DNA of 25,646 nt from contig DAORZT010000043.1 of assembly GCA_035359995.1 (NCBI GenBank), positions 1 to 25,646 on the forward strand, written 5' to 3'. The notes below the pieces were generated by a model. It was not told where the DNA came from, searched no databases, and saw nothing but the letters and a program-made list of their open reading frames with translations. Origin of the DNA: JAKPCT01 sp029553165. GTDB lineage: Bacteria; Bacillota; UBA4882; UBA8346. This document shows, in pieces, positions 1 to 7,813 of this stretch (the first letter of the stretch is position 1; each line of letters starts with the position of its first letter). The position numbers were made by a program, and so were the translations under genes.

Positions 1-161
1 AGGATAAATAAAATTTTGGGAGAATCTCTGAAAGGTTATTTGGATATTTATATTCTTTAATAATATCAATGTTTAATCCGGAATAATCTTAAGTAATCGC
101 ATAATTTCCGAGTAAAAACAAAACCTAAATGTTGGTAAGGCAATTATAGGGAGATGGTTTA

Positions 162-1649
162 ATGAAAACAGATAAATACGATTCAATCATAAAAATCTTG
201 AAAAGGCTGGGAGATGCCGGTGACTTATATTTCATCTCCCGGATTCAAAACCGGAGTGATTTAACCATTCACATCAATAATGGTAAAACTGAGGAGATTA
301 ATACCGCCAATTCAGAAGGCTTAGGGATTCAGGTGTTTGATGCTTCAGGTTATATGGGATTTGCGGCAGCTGATCAGGTATCCGAAGCAATTGCTCAAAA
401 ATTATTTGAGAAAGCTAAATATTTAGCTGCGCAGAGTAAAGTTTATCAGGGGGAAACCAACCAGGAAATCTACAAACTGGCTCCGCTTAATAAAAAACTC
501 GATTTTCAACTTGAATATCCAATAAACAGTGTTAATTTAACCGATCTTGAATTGAAATTGATTGAATTAAACAAAGAGATTTCGGCAATTGACAACCGGT
601 TATCAGTACGGACCGTTTTGAAGATTGTTGAAGAAGAATGGCGAATCTGCAGGGCGGATGGGACTGATGTAGCGTTCAGTACTCCTCGCTCGTTTGTTTT
701 TCACAGCATAACAGCAAAACAAGGCTTAGATACTGCGACTACTTCAGCCAACCTACCCGGTAATGACCTGGCAATTATTATGGAACCGGATAAGCTTAAT
801 AAGTTAAGGGCCCGCGCTAAAAAAGCGGCAAATTTAGCTTTGGATTTATTAGGTGCTCCCAAATGCCCTGCCGGTAACTATAAACTGGTGATTGATTATG
901 CTTTGGCAAAAGGATTGGCACATGAGGCTTTTGGTCATGCCGCTGAAACTGATGCGATTGAAAGTTCAATCCTGGGTGAAAACGGAAAGTTCAGGAAGGG
1001 AATGATTGTGGCGGATCGGCGTCTTTCAATAATTGATGGCCCGATTGCCGGTGATTATGCTTACCAACCGATCAGTGCCGTCGGAATCGAACGGCAGACG
1101 GTAAAAATAGTGGATCATGGAGTTTTGAAGGCCGGACTCGCTGATATTTTTTCAGCATCAAGGGCCGGTGTACCCCCAACCGGAGCGGAACGGGTCGAGA
1201 GTTTCTTCCATTTGCCAATTGCACGGATGTCCAATATCCATATTGAGTTCGAGGATCCTATTCCGGTCGCTCAAGAATTTGAGACCGTTACAGCTACAGA
1301 TTTACAGCAGATATTATACCAACATCAATTGGCTAAACCAGGGGAACAAGTTCTCTACTTAACCGGTTTTCAGGGGGGGCAGGTCAATCCGGCGTTTGGT
1401 GATTTTGTCTTTAATTGTTCGGCGATTTATGATTTATCTAATGAAAATGATCCGGTCTTATATAAGCCTGCCATCTTCAGCGGGCAGATCTTATCAGTTT
1501 TGAACTCAGTTTCGGCAGCGATTGGTGAATTGCAGATTGACGCAATGGGAACCTGTGGCAAAATGGGGCAAGGGGTACCCAGCTGTGGTGGTTCCCATAA
1601 GTTTTTGGTCATTGAAAAGAATCCCGATATTATGATTGGAGGAGAGTAA
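162..1649 (+). CDS. tldD: TldD subunit of the TldD/TldE metalloprotease
   Basis: This 495-residue protein is the catalytic zinc-protease subunit of the TldD/TldE heterodimer, a cytoplasmic complex that in other bacteria cleaves unfolded or modified peptides, for example microcin B17 leaders. The zinc motif HEAFGH is visible at residues 254-259 (H254, E255, H259). A conserved C-terminal TCGK.GQ segment follows, with Cys465 at the position expected for the third metal ligand. The length matches the family. The ATG start has a purine-rich site (GGGAGATGG) about 6 nt upstream. tldE begins 2 nt after the stop, so the two are certainly co-transcribed. Upstream (1-161) is AT-rich with no convincing promoter. 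The family assignment is secure; the physiological substrate is not shown by the context. Confidence 0.95.
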   Translation: MKTDKYDSIIKILKRLGDAGDLYFISRIQNRSDLTIHINNGKTEEINTANSEGLGIQVFDASGYMGFAAADQVSEAIAQKLFEKAKYLAAQSKVYQGETNQEIYKLAPLNKKLDFQLEYPINSVNLTDLELKLIELNKEISAIDNRLSVRTVLKIVEEEWRICRADGTDVAFSTPRSFVFHSITAKQGLDTATTSANLPGNDLAIIMEPDKLNKLRARAKKAANLALDLLGAPKCPAGNYKLVIDYALAKGLAHEAFGHAAETDAIESSILGENGKFRKGMIVADRRLSIIDGPIAGDYAYQPISAVGIERQTVKIVDHGVLKAGLADIFSASRAGVPPTGAERVESFFHLPIARMSNIHIEFEDPIPVAQEFETVTATDLQQILYQHQLAKPGEQVLYLTGFQGGQVNPAFGDFVFNCSAIYDLSNENDPVLYKPAIFSGQILSVLNSVSAAIGELQIDAMGTCGKMGQGVPSCGGSHKFLVIEKNPDIMIGGE

Positions 1650-1650
1650 T

Positions 1651-2961
1651 TTGGAATATGCTCGGCAATTAGCGGATTTATTAAATCAGCAGATGAAAGC
1701 AACCGGTAATTTGTGTGGCTGGCGCTTTGATTTGCATCAATTACAAGGGATTGATATCGGAATCAAAAACAACCAAATCGGTGGTCCGTATTCTTCTCCA
1801 AGTTTCAAACAGAGTATTTCCGGCGAAATCTATTTGGTCTGGAAAGATCACAAATTCACTGCTTCTAAATTGGATTCACAAGTAGTTGCCAATTTTACAG
1901 ATTATTTTTCTCTTTGGGAAAAGACGAGTTACGTTGACCCGGAAGGAGTAGGGATCTATACTCCGGAAACTGTTCCCCAGGTTGAATTATATGATCCTAA
2001 TATTGCCCGGGTTGTTAATGATAATTTTGATCGGGCATTTGAGTTGCTTAGTCAAGGTTATACAACTATTTCCAATGCGGAGGTCCGAAAAGTTGATGCA
2101 CGGGTTAAATGTTATGAAAATTATCGGACGATTCAAAATTCTGATGGTTTTAATTTAGCAACTACTCAAACCGCGGTTGATTTTTATTTTATTGCGAATG
2201 ACTGCTATGGTGAAGGTTACGGTGAGAAAAAGTGGCCTGAAGACAGTGAAATTCACCAAGTTCTTGATCGGACGATTACGATCGGCAAGTTATTGGAAGA
2301 AGAAGTACAATTTGAACAATCAGGGCCGATCAGATTGATCTTTCCCAGTGAAACATTTGAATCTTTTTTAAGCCATTTTTTAGTGTCTAATCTTTATGGA
2401 AGTTTGGTCGTTAACCGGCAAAGCAGCTTTTCATTTGAAAATTTTAATAATCAGGCTCCGGTAATTAGAGATGACTTGAGTTTAACGATCAATAATTTGC
2501 TGCCGTACCGCTCTTTTTCATACCGGTGTACTGCCGAAGGAGTTCCTGGGGAAGTGCGGGAGTTTATCAAAGAAGGAAGACTGTTATCCCCGATTTTAAA
2601 TCTGAAGTATGCCAAGAAGACCGGACTGAAGCCTACAGCACTTACTTCGGGCAGTAAAGGGTTTTTTCTAACCAGTTCAAGGGCGATGCCTGATTGGGAT
2701 GATTATTTGAAACAGGTTGATCGTGGTATAATTGTTTACTCAGTATTAGGGATGCATACTCAGGATTCAAGCTCGGGACATTTTTCCTTAACTGCCGATC
2801 AATGTTTGTTGGTGGAAAACGGAGTAATTAAAGGGAAAGTTAAGGCAGTAATCAATGGTGATTTCTTTCAGGCGCTCCAAAGTGATGAGAGCGAATTGAT
2901 TAGGGTTGCCGGTGATGATAATCCTGGATTTGCATTTTGGGCTAATGCCATCAATGTATGA
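1651..2961 (+). CDS. tldE: TldE/PmbA subunit of the TldD/TldE metalloprotease
   Basis: This 436-residue protein is the non-catalytic TldE/PmbA partner of TldD. It lacks the HExxxH motif, as expected for this subunit, but shares the overall PmbA/TldA fold signature, including the C-terminal stretch with SGHFSLTAD and GxVKGK-like segments. I place the start at the TTG at 1651. A strong Shine-Dalgarno GGAGGAG (1638-1644) inside the end of tldD sits 6 nt before it. An upstream in-frame TTG at 1636 would overlap that site and is less likely. Only one base separates the tldD stop from this start, which suggests translational coupling and 1:1 synthesis. No terminator is obvious before murD. Confidence 0.92.
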   Translation: MEYARQLADLLNQQMKATGNLCGWRFDLHQLQGIDIGIKNNQIGGPYSSPSFKQSISGEIYLVWKDHKFTASKLDSQVVANFTDYFSLWEKTSYVDPEGVGIYTPETVPQVELYDPNIARVVNDNFDRAFELLSQGYTTISNAEVRKVDARVKCYENYRTIQNSDGFNLATTQTAVDFYFIANDCYGEGYGEKKWPEDSEIHQVLDRTITIGKLLEEEVQFEQSGPIRLIFPSETFESFLSHFLVSNLYGSLVVNRQSSFSFENFNNQAPVIRDDLSLTINNLLPYRSFSYRCTAEGVPGEVREFIKEGRLLSPILNLKYAKKTGLKPTALTSGSKGFFLTSSRAMPDWDDYLKQVDRGIIVYSVLGMHTQDSSSGHFSLTADQCLLVENGVIKGKVKAVINGDFFQALQSDESELIRVAGDDNPGFAFWANAINV

Positions 2962-3045
2962 TGTTAAAAGGAACTATCAAGGAGTATTTTCGTTAATTTA
3001 CATAAAATATAATTATTTTTTATTTGTTTCGAAAGGATATCAAAG

Positions 3046-4398
3046 ATGAGTTATCAGGACAAAAAAGCAGCGGTTATCGGGTTAGGAGTCAGCAATACTC
3101 CGTTAATCAAATATTTAGCTAAGCACGGAGCCGTTATCAGTGTTTTTGATCAGAAGTCAGCCGATCAGTTGGAACAATATATCGGACAGTTAAGCGGGTT
3201 GAATTTGACTTACAGGCTTGGTGAAGGTTATCTACAGTATTTGACTGACTTTGACTATATTTTTGTTACACCAGGGATGCGTAAAGATATTCCGGAGTTA
3301 GTTGCCGCCAAGAAAAGGGGAGCGGTCTTCAGCAGTGAGATGGAGGTTTTCCTGCAGAACGCTCCGGGGATCAAGATTGGAATAACCGGCAGTAGCGGTA
3401 AAACAACCACCACTACTTTAGTGGGTGAGATGATTAAAGCACATTATCCAAGCGCCTATATTGGCGGTAATATTGGAAGGTCGTTACTTGAAGAACTGCC
3501 GTTGATGAATGATACCACCCGAATCGTATTGGAGCTAAGCAGTTTTCAGTTACAGGACTTAAAACAAAGTCCTGATATTGCGGTGATTACCAATATAACT
3601 CCGAATCACTTGGATATGCATGCTTCGATGGATGAATATATTCAAGCCAAATGTAATATTCTGCGGTTTCAAAATGAAGATCAACTGGCGATTTTAAATT
3701 ATGATAACGAAATTACCCGTGATTTGGCCCAATATGTCAAGGGTAAGCTGTTTTATTTCAGCCGGATGGTTGAGCATGATACGGGTGCGTTTTTAAAAGG
3801 TGATCGATTGGTGTTGCGGTTAGATGGCAATGAAGAAACAATTACTGTCCGCAATCACTTGAAGCTTCTGGGTGACCATAACGTTGAAAATATTTTAACA
3901 GCAGCCTTAACTGCCCGGTTGGCAGGGGTACCCATTAATAAGATTACCAAGATTGTGGAGGGTTTTACCGGGGTCGAACACCGGTTAGAGTTAGTCCGGG
4001 AATGGAATGGAATTAACTTTTATAATGACTCAATCTCCACCACTCCGGACCGGGCGATTGCCGGGTTGAAAGCAATGACCAGACCAACCGTCCTGATTGC
4101 CGGAGGGTATGATAAGAAACTGCCTTTTGATCAGATGGGGGAACAGATTGTTAAAACCTGTAAAGCTTTGGTTGTGTTAGGAGTTACCGCACCGCAAATC
4201 ATTGCTGCAGTTAAAAAAGTCAGTCCGGATTTTCCTGTTCAAAAAGCAGATTCTTTTGAAGCAGCAGTGCTTGCTGCAACTAAGATTGCTGCTTCTGGTG
4301 ATGTCGTCCTGCTGTCACCGGCATGCGCCAGTTATGATATGTTCAATAATTATCAGGAACGCGGCCGGGAATTCAAAAGGATTGTTAACGAATTATAA
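3046..4398 (+). CDS. murD: UDP-N-acetylmuramoyl-L-alanine--D-glutamate ligase
   Basis: MurD is a cytoplasmic ATP-dependent Mur ligase that adds D-glutamate to UDP-MurNAc-L-Ala in peptidoglycan precursor synthesis. The 450-residue length is normal. An N-terminal Rossmann-like UDP-binding domain begins with AAVIGLGVSN. The P-loop GSSGKTTTT lies at residues 115-123 (K119). The central domain carries ELSSFQL and NITPNHLDMH, and the C-terminal domain has GGYDKKLPF and LLSPACASYDMF. These motifs distinguish MurD from MurC/E/F. The start ATG has GAAAGGA upstream. In many bacteria murD sits in the dcw division cluster; here it stands alone between tldE and the acc genes. A TATAAT-like element at 3008-3013 could be a -10 box but lacks a good -35. 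Confidence 0.95.
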   Translation: MSYQDKKAAVIGLGVSNTPLIKYLAKHGAVISVFDQKSADQLEQYIGQLSGLNLTYRLGEGYLQYLTDFDYIFVTPGMRKDIPELVAAKKRGAVFSSEMEVFLQNAPGIKIGITGSSGKTTTTTLVGEMIKAHYPSAYIGGNIGRSLLEELPLMNDTTRIVLELSSFQLQDLKQSPDIAVITNITPNHLDMHASMDEYIQAKCNILRFQNEDQLAILNYDNEITRDLAQYVKGKLFYFSRMVEHDTGAFLKGDRLVLRLDGNEETITVRNHLKLLGDHNVENILTAALTARLAGVPINKITKIVEGFTGVEHRLELVREWNGINFYNDSISTTPDRAIAGLKAMTRPTVLIAGGYDKKLPFDQMGEQIVKTCKALVVLGVTAPQIIAAVKKVSPDFPVQKADSFEAAVLAATKIAASGDVVLLSPACASYDMFNNYQERGREFKRIVNEL

Positions 4399-4482
4399 CA
4401 CTTGTTTTAAATTAACATAATGTTTATTAAGTTGCCTCGATTCTAAAATCTGACATTTTGTCTTACAAATTTACTAAAATAA

Positions 4483-4499
4483 TGTCAAGATACTTGACA
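4483..4499 (+). promoter_or_regulatory. Perfect inverted repeat overlapping the -35 box (candidate operator)
   Basis: TGTCAAG-ATA-CTTGACA is a perfect 7-3-7 dyad whose right arm contains the TTGACA -35 hexamer (4494-4499). A repressor bound here would block RNA polymerase. A shorter dyad, GACA-TTT-TGTC, lies 21 nt upstream at 4452-4462. The sequence does not match the FapR consensus known from fatty-acid genes of bacilli, so the regulator is unidentified. Confidence 0.5.
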
Positions 4500-4522
4500 A
4501 CGAATAATCACTATTTTATCCT
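4494..4522 (+). promoter_or_regulatory. Sigma-A-type promoter for the small gene-accD-accA unit
   Basis: TTGACA (4494-4499), a 17-nt spacer and TATCCT (4517-4522) form a good housekeeping promoter 50 nt before the first gene. A second imperfect stem (ATCACT at 4507-4512 with AGTGAT at 4529-4534, plus TTTAT/ATAAA) spans the -10 and the likely start site. Confidence 0.55.
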
Positions 4523-4571
4523 GATAAAAGTGATGCTTCATTGAAAAAAATTATTGAGGCGAGGAGTTCAT

Positions 4572-4772
4572 ATGTGGGTTGTTGTCTATATTGCTCCAAA
4601 TCGAAAGATTGCTGATTATGTTAAAGAAATGTTAGAGATTGAAGGGATTATGGTTAAATTAAAAGAAAGCAATAGTCTGGAGCAGGAGAACAGAAATGTT
4701 GAAGTGATGGTTTCTGAAGTAGAGATTGAAGAAGCAACCGAAGTAATTAATAATGCACTCCAAAATTCCTAG
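4572..4772 (+). CDS. Conserved small protein preceding accD, function unknown
   Basis: This 66-residue cytoplasmic protein starts MWVVVYIAPNR and alternates short beta strands and helices in a small alpha/beta pattern (strand, helix, strand, acidic linker, strand VEVMVSE, helix). It resembles a small family often found beside accD or glycolytic genes in Firmicutes, sometimes mislabelled glutamate decarboxylase, and recalls DUF2007-type putative signal-transducing domains. Both resemblances are from memory, not a search. I chose the ATG at 4572 because GAGGAG (4561-4566) lies 5 nt upstream; a TTG at 4554 would put that site inside the gene. It has no catalytic motif I recognise. Its position as first gene after the promoter suggests a link to carboxylase or glycolytic control, but that is inference. 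Confidence 0.75.
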   Translation: MWVVVYIAPNRKIADYVKEMLEIEGIMVKLKESNSLEQENRNVEVMVSEVEIEEATEVINNALQNS

Positions 4773-4867
4773 CAGGAAAGTTTTAACCAATGAAGAATAT
4801 TTGTTTGCGAATTGTTAAATTTGGGTACAGATTGGAGTTTTAAAAGTAATTTAAGTGGGTGGAATAT

Positions 4868-5764
4868 TTGCTGAAAGATCTGTTTAAGACCAAACCTAAA
4901 TATATTACTGTCAAGACTGAACGTGAAGTTGTTAATAGAGATGAACCGGTTGAGAAGAAGGAGATTCCTGACGGACTCTGGATTAAGTGTGGCCGTTGTC
5001 CCCAAATTACTTATATTAAAGATCTGGAAAAAAATCTGAAAGTGTGTCCGAAATGTGGGTTTCATTTTCGAATTAGTGCCAAGGAACGCTTAAAATTATT
5101 AATAGATAAAGATAGTTTTAAAGAGATTAATGCTAATTTAAAGACAGTTAATATTCTCAATTTTCCTGATTATGAAAGTAAAATTAAAAAGTCTCAGAAG
5201 GCTACGGAATTAACCGAAGGAATTATTACCGGTGAGGCGACTATTGATGGTATTCCGGTAGTATTAGCAATTATTGATTTTGCTTTTATCGGCGGTTCGA
5301 TGGGTTCAGTTGTTGGCGAGAAACTGACCCGGGCGATTGAATATTCGATTGAGAAGAAGCTTGCTTTTGTATCAGTATCTGCCGGTGGTGGCGGTGCCAG
5401 AATGCATGAAGGGATCTTTTCATTGATGCAAATGGCCAAAACCAGTCAGGCATTGAATCGGTTGGCGGAAGCAGGTTGTCTTTATATTTCGGTTTTAACG
5501 GATCCAACTATGGGCGGTGTTTTTGCCAGTTTTGCCTCTCTTGGCGATATCATGATTGCCGAACCGGATGCATTGATTGGTTTTGCTGGTCCCAGAGTAA
5601 TTCAACAAACGATTAAACAAACTTTGCCCGAAGGATTTCAGACATCACAATTCCTGTTAGAGCATGGTTTTTTAGATTTGATCGTCAATCGTAAGGACCT
5701 GAAACAGACAATCAGTCAGTTAGTCAAATTTCACCTGAATGGAGGTGGAATGAATGGCCAGTAA
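4868..5764 (+). CDS. accD: Acetyl-CoA carboxylase carboxyltransferase, beta subunit
   Basis: AccD with AccA forms the carboxyltransferase that moves CO2 from biotin to acetyl-CoA, giving malonyl-CoA for fatty-acid synthesis in the cytoplasm. The 298-residue protein has the N-terminal zinc ribbon with C41, C44, C60 and C63, then the crotonase-like core with SAGGGGARMHEG and PTMGGVFASFASLGD. I place the start at TTG 4868 because the product then begins MLKDLFKTK, like AccD of bacilli, and GGGTGGA lies 4-5 nt upstream. A GTG at 4859 is the alternative. The 3' end overlaps accA by 11 nt, with the accA ribosome site inside accD, implying coupled synthesis. The biotin carboxylase and biotin carrier genes are not in this window. 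Confidence 0.95.
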   Translation: MLKDLFKTKPKYITVKTEREVVNRDEPVEKKEIPDGLWIKCGRCPQITYIKDLEKNLKVCPKCGFHFRISAKERLKLLIDKDSFKEINANLKTVNILNFPDYESKIKKSQKATELTEGIITGEATIDGIPVVLAIIDFAFIGGSMGSVVGEKLTRAIEYSIEKKLAFVSVSAGGGGARMHEGIFSLMQMAKTSQALNRLAEAGCLYISVLTDPTMGGVFASFASLGDIMIAEPDALIGFAGPRVIQQTIKQTLPEGFQTSQFLLEHGFLDLIVNRKDLKQTISQLVKFHLNGGGMNGQ

Positions 5765-6719
5765 TATTGGTCCGGTATTGGAATTTGAAAAACCGGTTGT
5801 TGATTTGGAAAGACAGATTGAAGAATTAAAAGAGTTTTCCAAACAAAAAGGGATTGATATGGCGGAGCAGATTGCCGCTTTAGAGAGTAAAGCCGAGTCA
5901 TTACGTCTTGAAATTTATAAAAATCTGACCACCTGGCAACGGATTCAAATTGTAAGGCATCCCAAACGGCCAACTTGCCTTGATTATATTGCAATGATCT
6001 TTGATAATTTCATTGAATTACATGGTGATCGCTGTTATCGTGACGATCCGGCAATGGTAGGCGGAATTGCTTACTTGGATAAAATTCCGGTTACCGTAAT
6101 CGGCCAACAAAAGGGCCGTGATACTAAAGAGAACATTTACCGTAATTTTGGCCTGCCGCATCCGGAAGGTTACCGTAAAGCATTACGGTTGATGAAACAA
6201 GCCAATAAGTTTAATCGTCCGGTCATTTGCATTGTTGATGTTGTTGGTGCTTATCCGGGAATTGAAGCGGAAGAAAGAGGACAAGGTGAAGCCATTGCCC
6301 GTAATATTATGGAGATGGCTAATCTTACCGTTCCTGTACTGGTGGTGATCACCGGCGAAGGTGGCAGTGGTGGAGCTTTAGCGGTAGGCGTTGGCAATAA
6401 AATTATGATTTTAGAAAATGCCTATTATTCGGTAATTTCACCGGAAGGTTGCGCCTCAATTCTCTGGAAAGATGCAACCAAAGCCCCTGAAGCGGCTGAA
6501 ACTTTGAAGATCAGTTCCAGTCATCTGTTGAGCATGGGAATTGTTGATGAGATAATTCCGGAACCATTGGGTGGAGCCCATAAAAATCCCAGTGAAACTG
6601 CTAACAATATTAAAAATGCATTAATCAACAATCTTAACAGTTTATTGGAGTATTCACCGTCCGAACTTCTAGAGATGCGTTACAAACGTTTTCGCGATTA
6701 TGGTAAGTTTATTGAATAG
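5754..6719 (+). CDS. accA: Acetyl-CoA carboxylase carboxyltransferase, alpha subunit
   Basis: AccA is the partner of AccD in the carboxyltransferase heterotetramer. The 321-residue length is typical. An N-terminal helical coiled-coil segment (about residues 10-60) precedes the LHGDRCYRDDPAMVGGIA motif. The oxyanion-hole region follows: VDVVGAYPGIEAEERGQGEAIA and GEGGSGGALA. SPEGCASILWKD comes after that. The ATG at 5754 is preceded by a strong GGAGGTGG site within accD. The gene order accD-accA, with pfkA and pyk next, is a familiar Firmicutes arrangement, connecting glycolytic flux to fatty-acid synthesis. Confidence 0.96.
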   Translation: MASNIGPVLEFEKPVVDLERQIEELKEFSKQKGIDMAEQIAALESKAESLRLEIYKNLTTWQRIQIVRHPKRPTCLDYIAMIFDNFIELHGDRCYRDDPAMVGGIAYLDKIPVTVIGQQKGRDTKENIYRNFGLPHPEGYRKALRLMKQANKFNRPVICIVDVVGAYPGIEAEERGQGEAIARNIMEMANLTVPVLVVITGEGGSGGALAVGVGNKIMILENAYYSVISPEGCASILWKDATKAPEAAETLKISSSHLLSMGIVDEIIPEPLGGAHKNPSETANNIKNALINNLNSLLEYSPSELLEMRYKRFRDYGKFIE

Positions 6720-6740
6720 AAATGTTACGTTTTGTACAAT

Positions 6741-6785
6741 ACCTAAGAGAATACTATCTTCATCTTAGGTTATTAATATTTTTTT
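6741..6785 (+). terminator. Hairpin plus T-run between accA and pfkA
   Basis: ACCTAAGA (6741-6748) pairs with TCTTAGGT (6763-6770) across a 14-nt loop. A seven-T run (6779-6785) follows after an 8-nt AT spacer and runs up to the pfkA ribosome site. It may be a weak terminator for accA or an attenuator in the pfkA leader. The large loop and the gap before the T-run make it non-canonical. Confidence 0.35.
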
Positions 6786-6797
6786 GGAGGATGCAAC

Positions 6798-7784
6798 ATG
6801 AAAATTGGTGTTTTGACTAGTGGTGGCGACGCACCCGGTATGAATGCCGCGATTAGAGCGATCGTTAGAAAGGCATTATATCATGATTGTAAAGTATATG
6901 GAATTAAGCGGGGTTATTCAGGATTGATTAAAGGTGAGATTGTTCCGATGAACTCCCGTACCGTTGGCGATATCTTGCAACGCGGTGGAACAATCCTAAA
7001 ATCAGCCCGTTGTCCGGAGTTTAAGACGGAAGAAGGGCGGATGAAGGCCAAGGAACAGATGGATAAGATGGGTTTAACCGGTCTGATTGTCCTTGGTGGA
7101 GACGGTTCGTTTATGGGAGCGCAAAAGCTCAATGAACTTGGTTATAAAACAATTGGGATTCCGGCAACGATTGATAATGATATCGGATGCACCGATTATT
7201 CTATTGGTTTTGATACTGCAGTTAATACTGTATTGGACGCGGTAAATAAAATTCGTGATACCGCTTCGTCACATAACCGGGTCTATGTAATTGAAGTTAT
7301 GGGAAAAAATGCCGGTTTTATTGCGGTTGGAGCGGCTTTAGCCGGTGGAGCCGAAGCAGTATTGGTCCCTGAAATTCCACATAATATGGATGATGTCTGC
7401 AAACAAATTAACAAAAATCTTAAAAGAGGTAAGAATCATAGTATTATTATTGTTGCTGAAGGATTGATGGGAGATCCGTTGTTTAATGAGCAATGTTGCG
7501 GTTTTGGGATTGCGAAATACATTGAAGAGAAAACCGGAGCTGATACCCGCGTAACCGTATTGGGTCATATTCAACGGGGTGGAACTCCTACTTTCTTTGA
7601 CCGTAAAATAGCTACATTGATGGGTGCCAAGGCCGTCGACCTGATTCTTAGCGGTCAATCGGCAAAGATGGTCGGTTATGTTGATAACAAGATTGCAGTT
7701 TATGATATGGAAGAAGCGATCAGGACCAAGAAGACGATTAGTATGGAAGAATTAGAATTAGCCAATATAATGTCTAACATTTAA
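6798..7784 (+). CDS. pfkA: 6-phosphofructokinase
   Basis: PfkA phosphorylates fructose 6-phosphate to fructose 1,6-bisphosphate, the committed step of glycolysis. The 328-residue protein shows the family motifs in order: GVLTSGGDAPGMNAAIR, RGGTILKSARCPEF, the nucleotide site GGDGSFMGAQ, the catalytic PATIDNDI, and HIQRGGTPTFFDR. Gly in GGDG, rather than the Asp of pyrophosphate-dependent enzymes, indicates ATP as donor. The usual Gly of PGTIDND is Ala here; it is not the Lys typical of PPi enzymes. The N-terminal R-AIVR pattern is where allosteric effectors bind in homologs. It is slightly longer than the usual 319-320 residues. GGAGGA precedes the ATG. pyk follows after 29 nt, so the two are very likely one operon. 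Confidence 0.95.
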   Translation: MKIGVLTSGGDAPGMNAAIRAIVRKALYHDCKVYGIKRGYSGLIKGEIVPMNSRTVGDILQRGGTILKSARCPEFKTEEGRMKAKEQMDKMGLTGLIVLGGDGSFMGAQKLNELGYKTIGIPATIDNDIGCTDYSIGFDTAVNTVLDAVNKIRDTASSHNRVYVIEVMGKNAGFIAVGAALAGGAEAVLVPEIPHNMDDVCKQINKNLKRGKNHSIIIVAEGLMGDPLFNEQCCGFGIAKYIEEKTGADTRVTVLGHIQRGGTPTFFDRKIATLMGAKAVDLILSGQSAKMVGYVDNKIAVYDMEEAIRTKKTISMEELELANIMSNI

Positions 7785-7813
7785 TTGATAAATTATAATT
7801 TCTGGAGGTCCAT

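Noticed and set aside
40..66. TTGGAT...TAATAT as a promoter for tldD
   Set aside because: The spacing is 15 nt and both boxes are weak; AT-rich sequence yields such pairs by chance.
4507..4534. Stem ATCACT/AGTGAT as a terminator after murD
   Set aside because: No T-run follows and it overlaps the -10 region of the acc promoter, so a regulatory role or chance is more likely.
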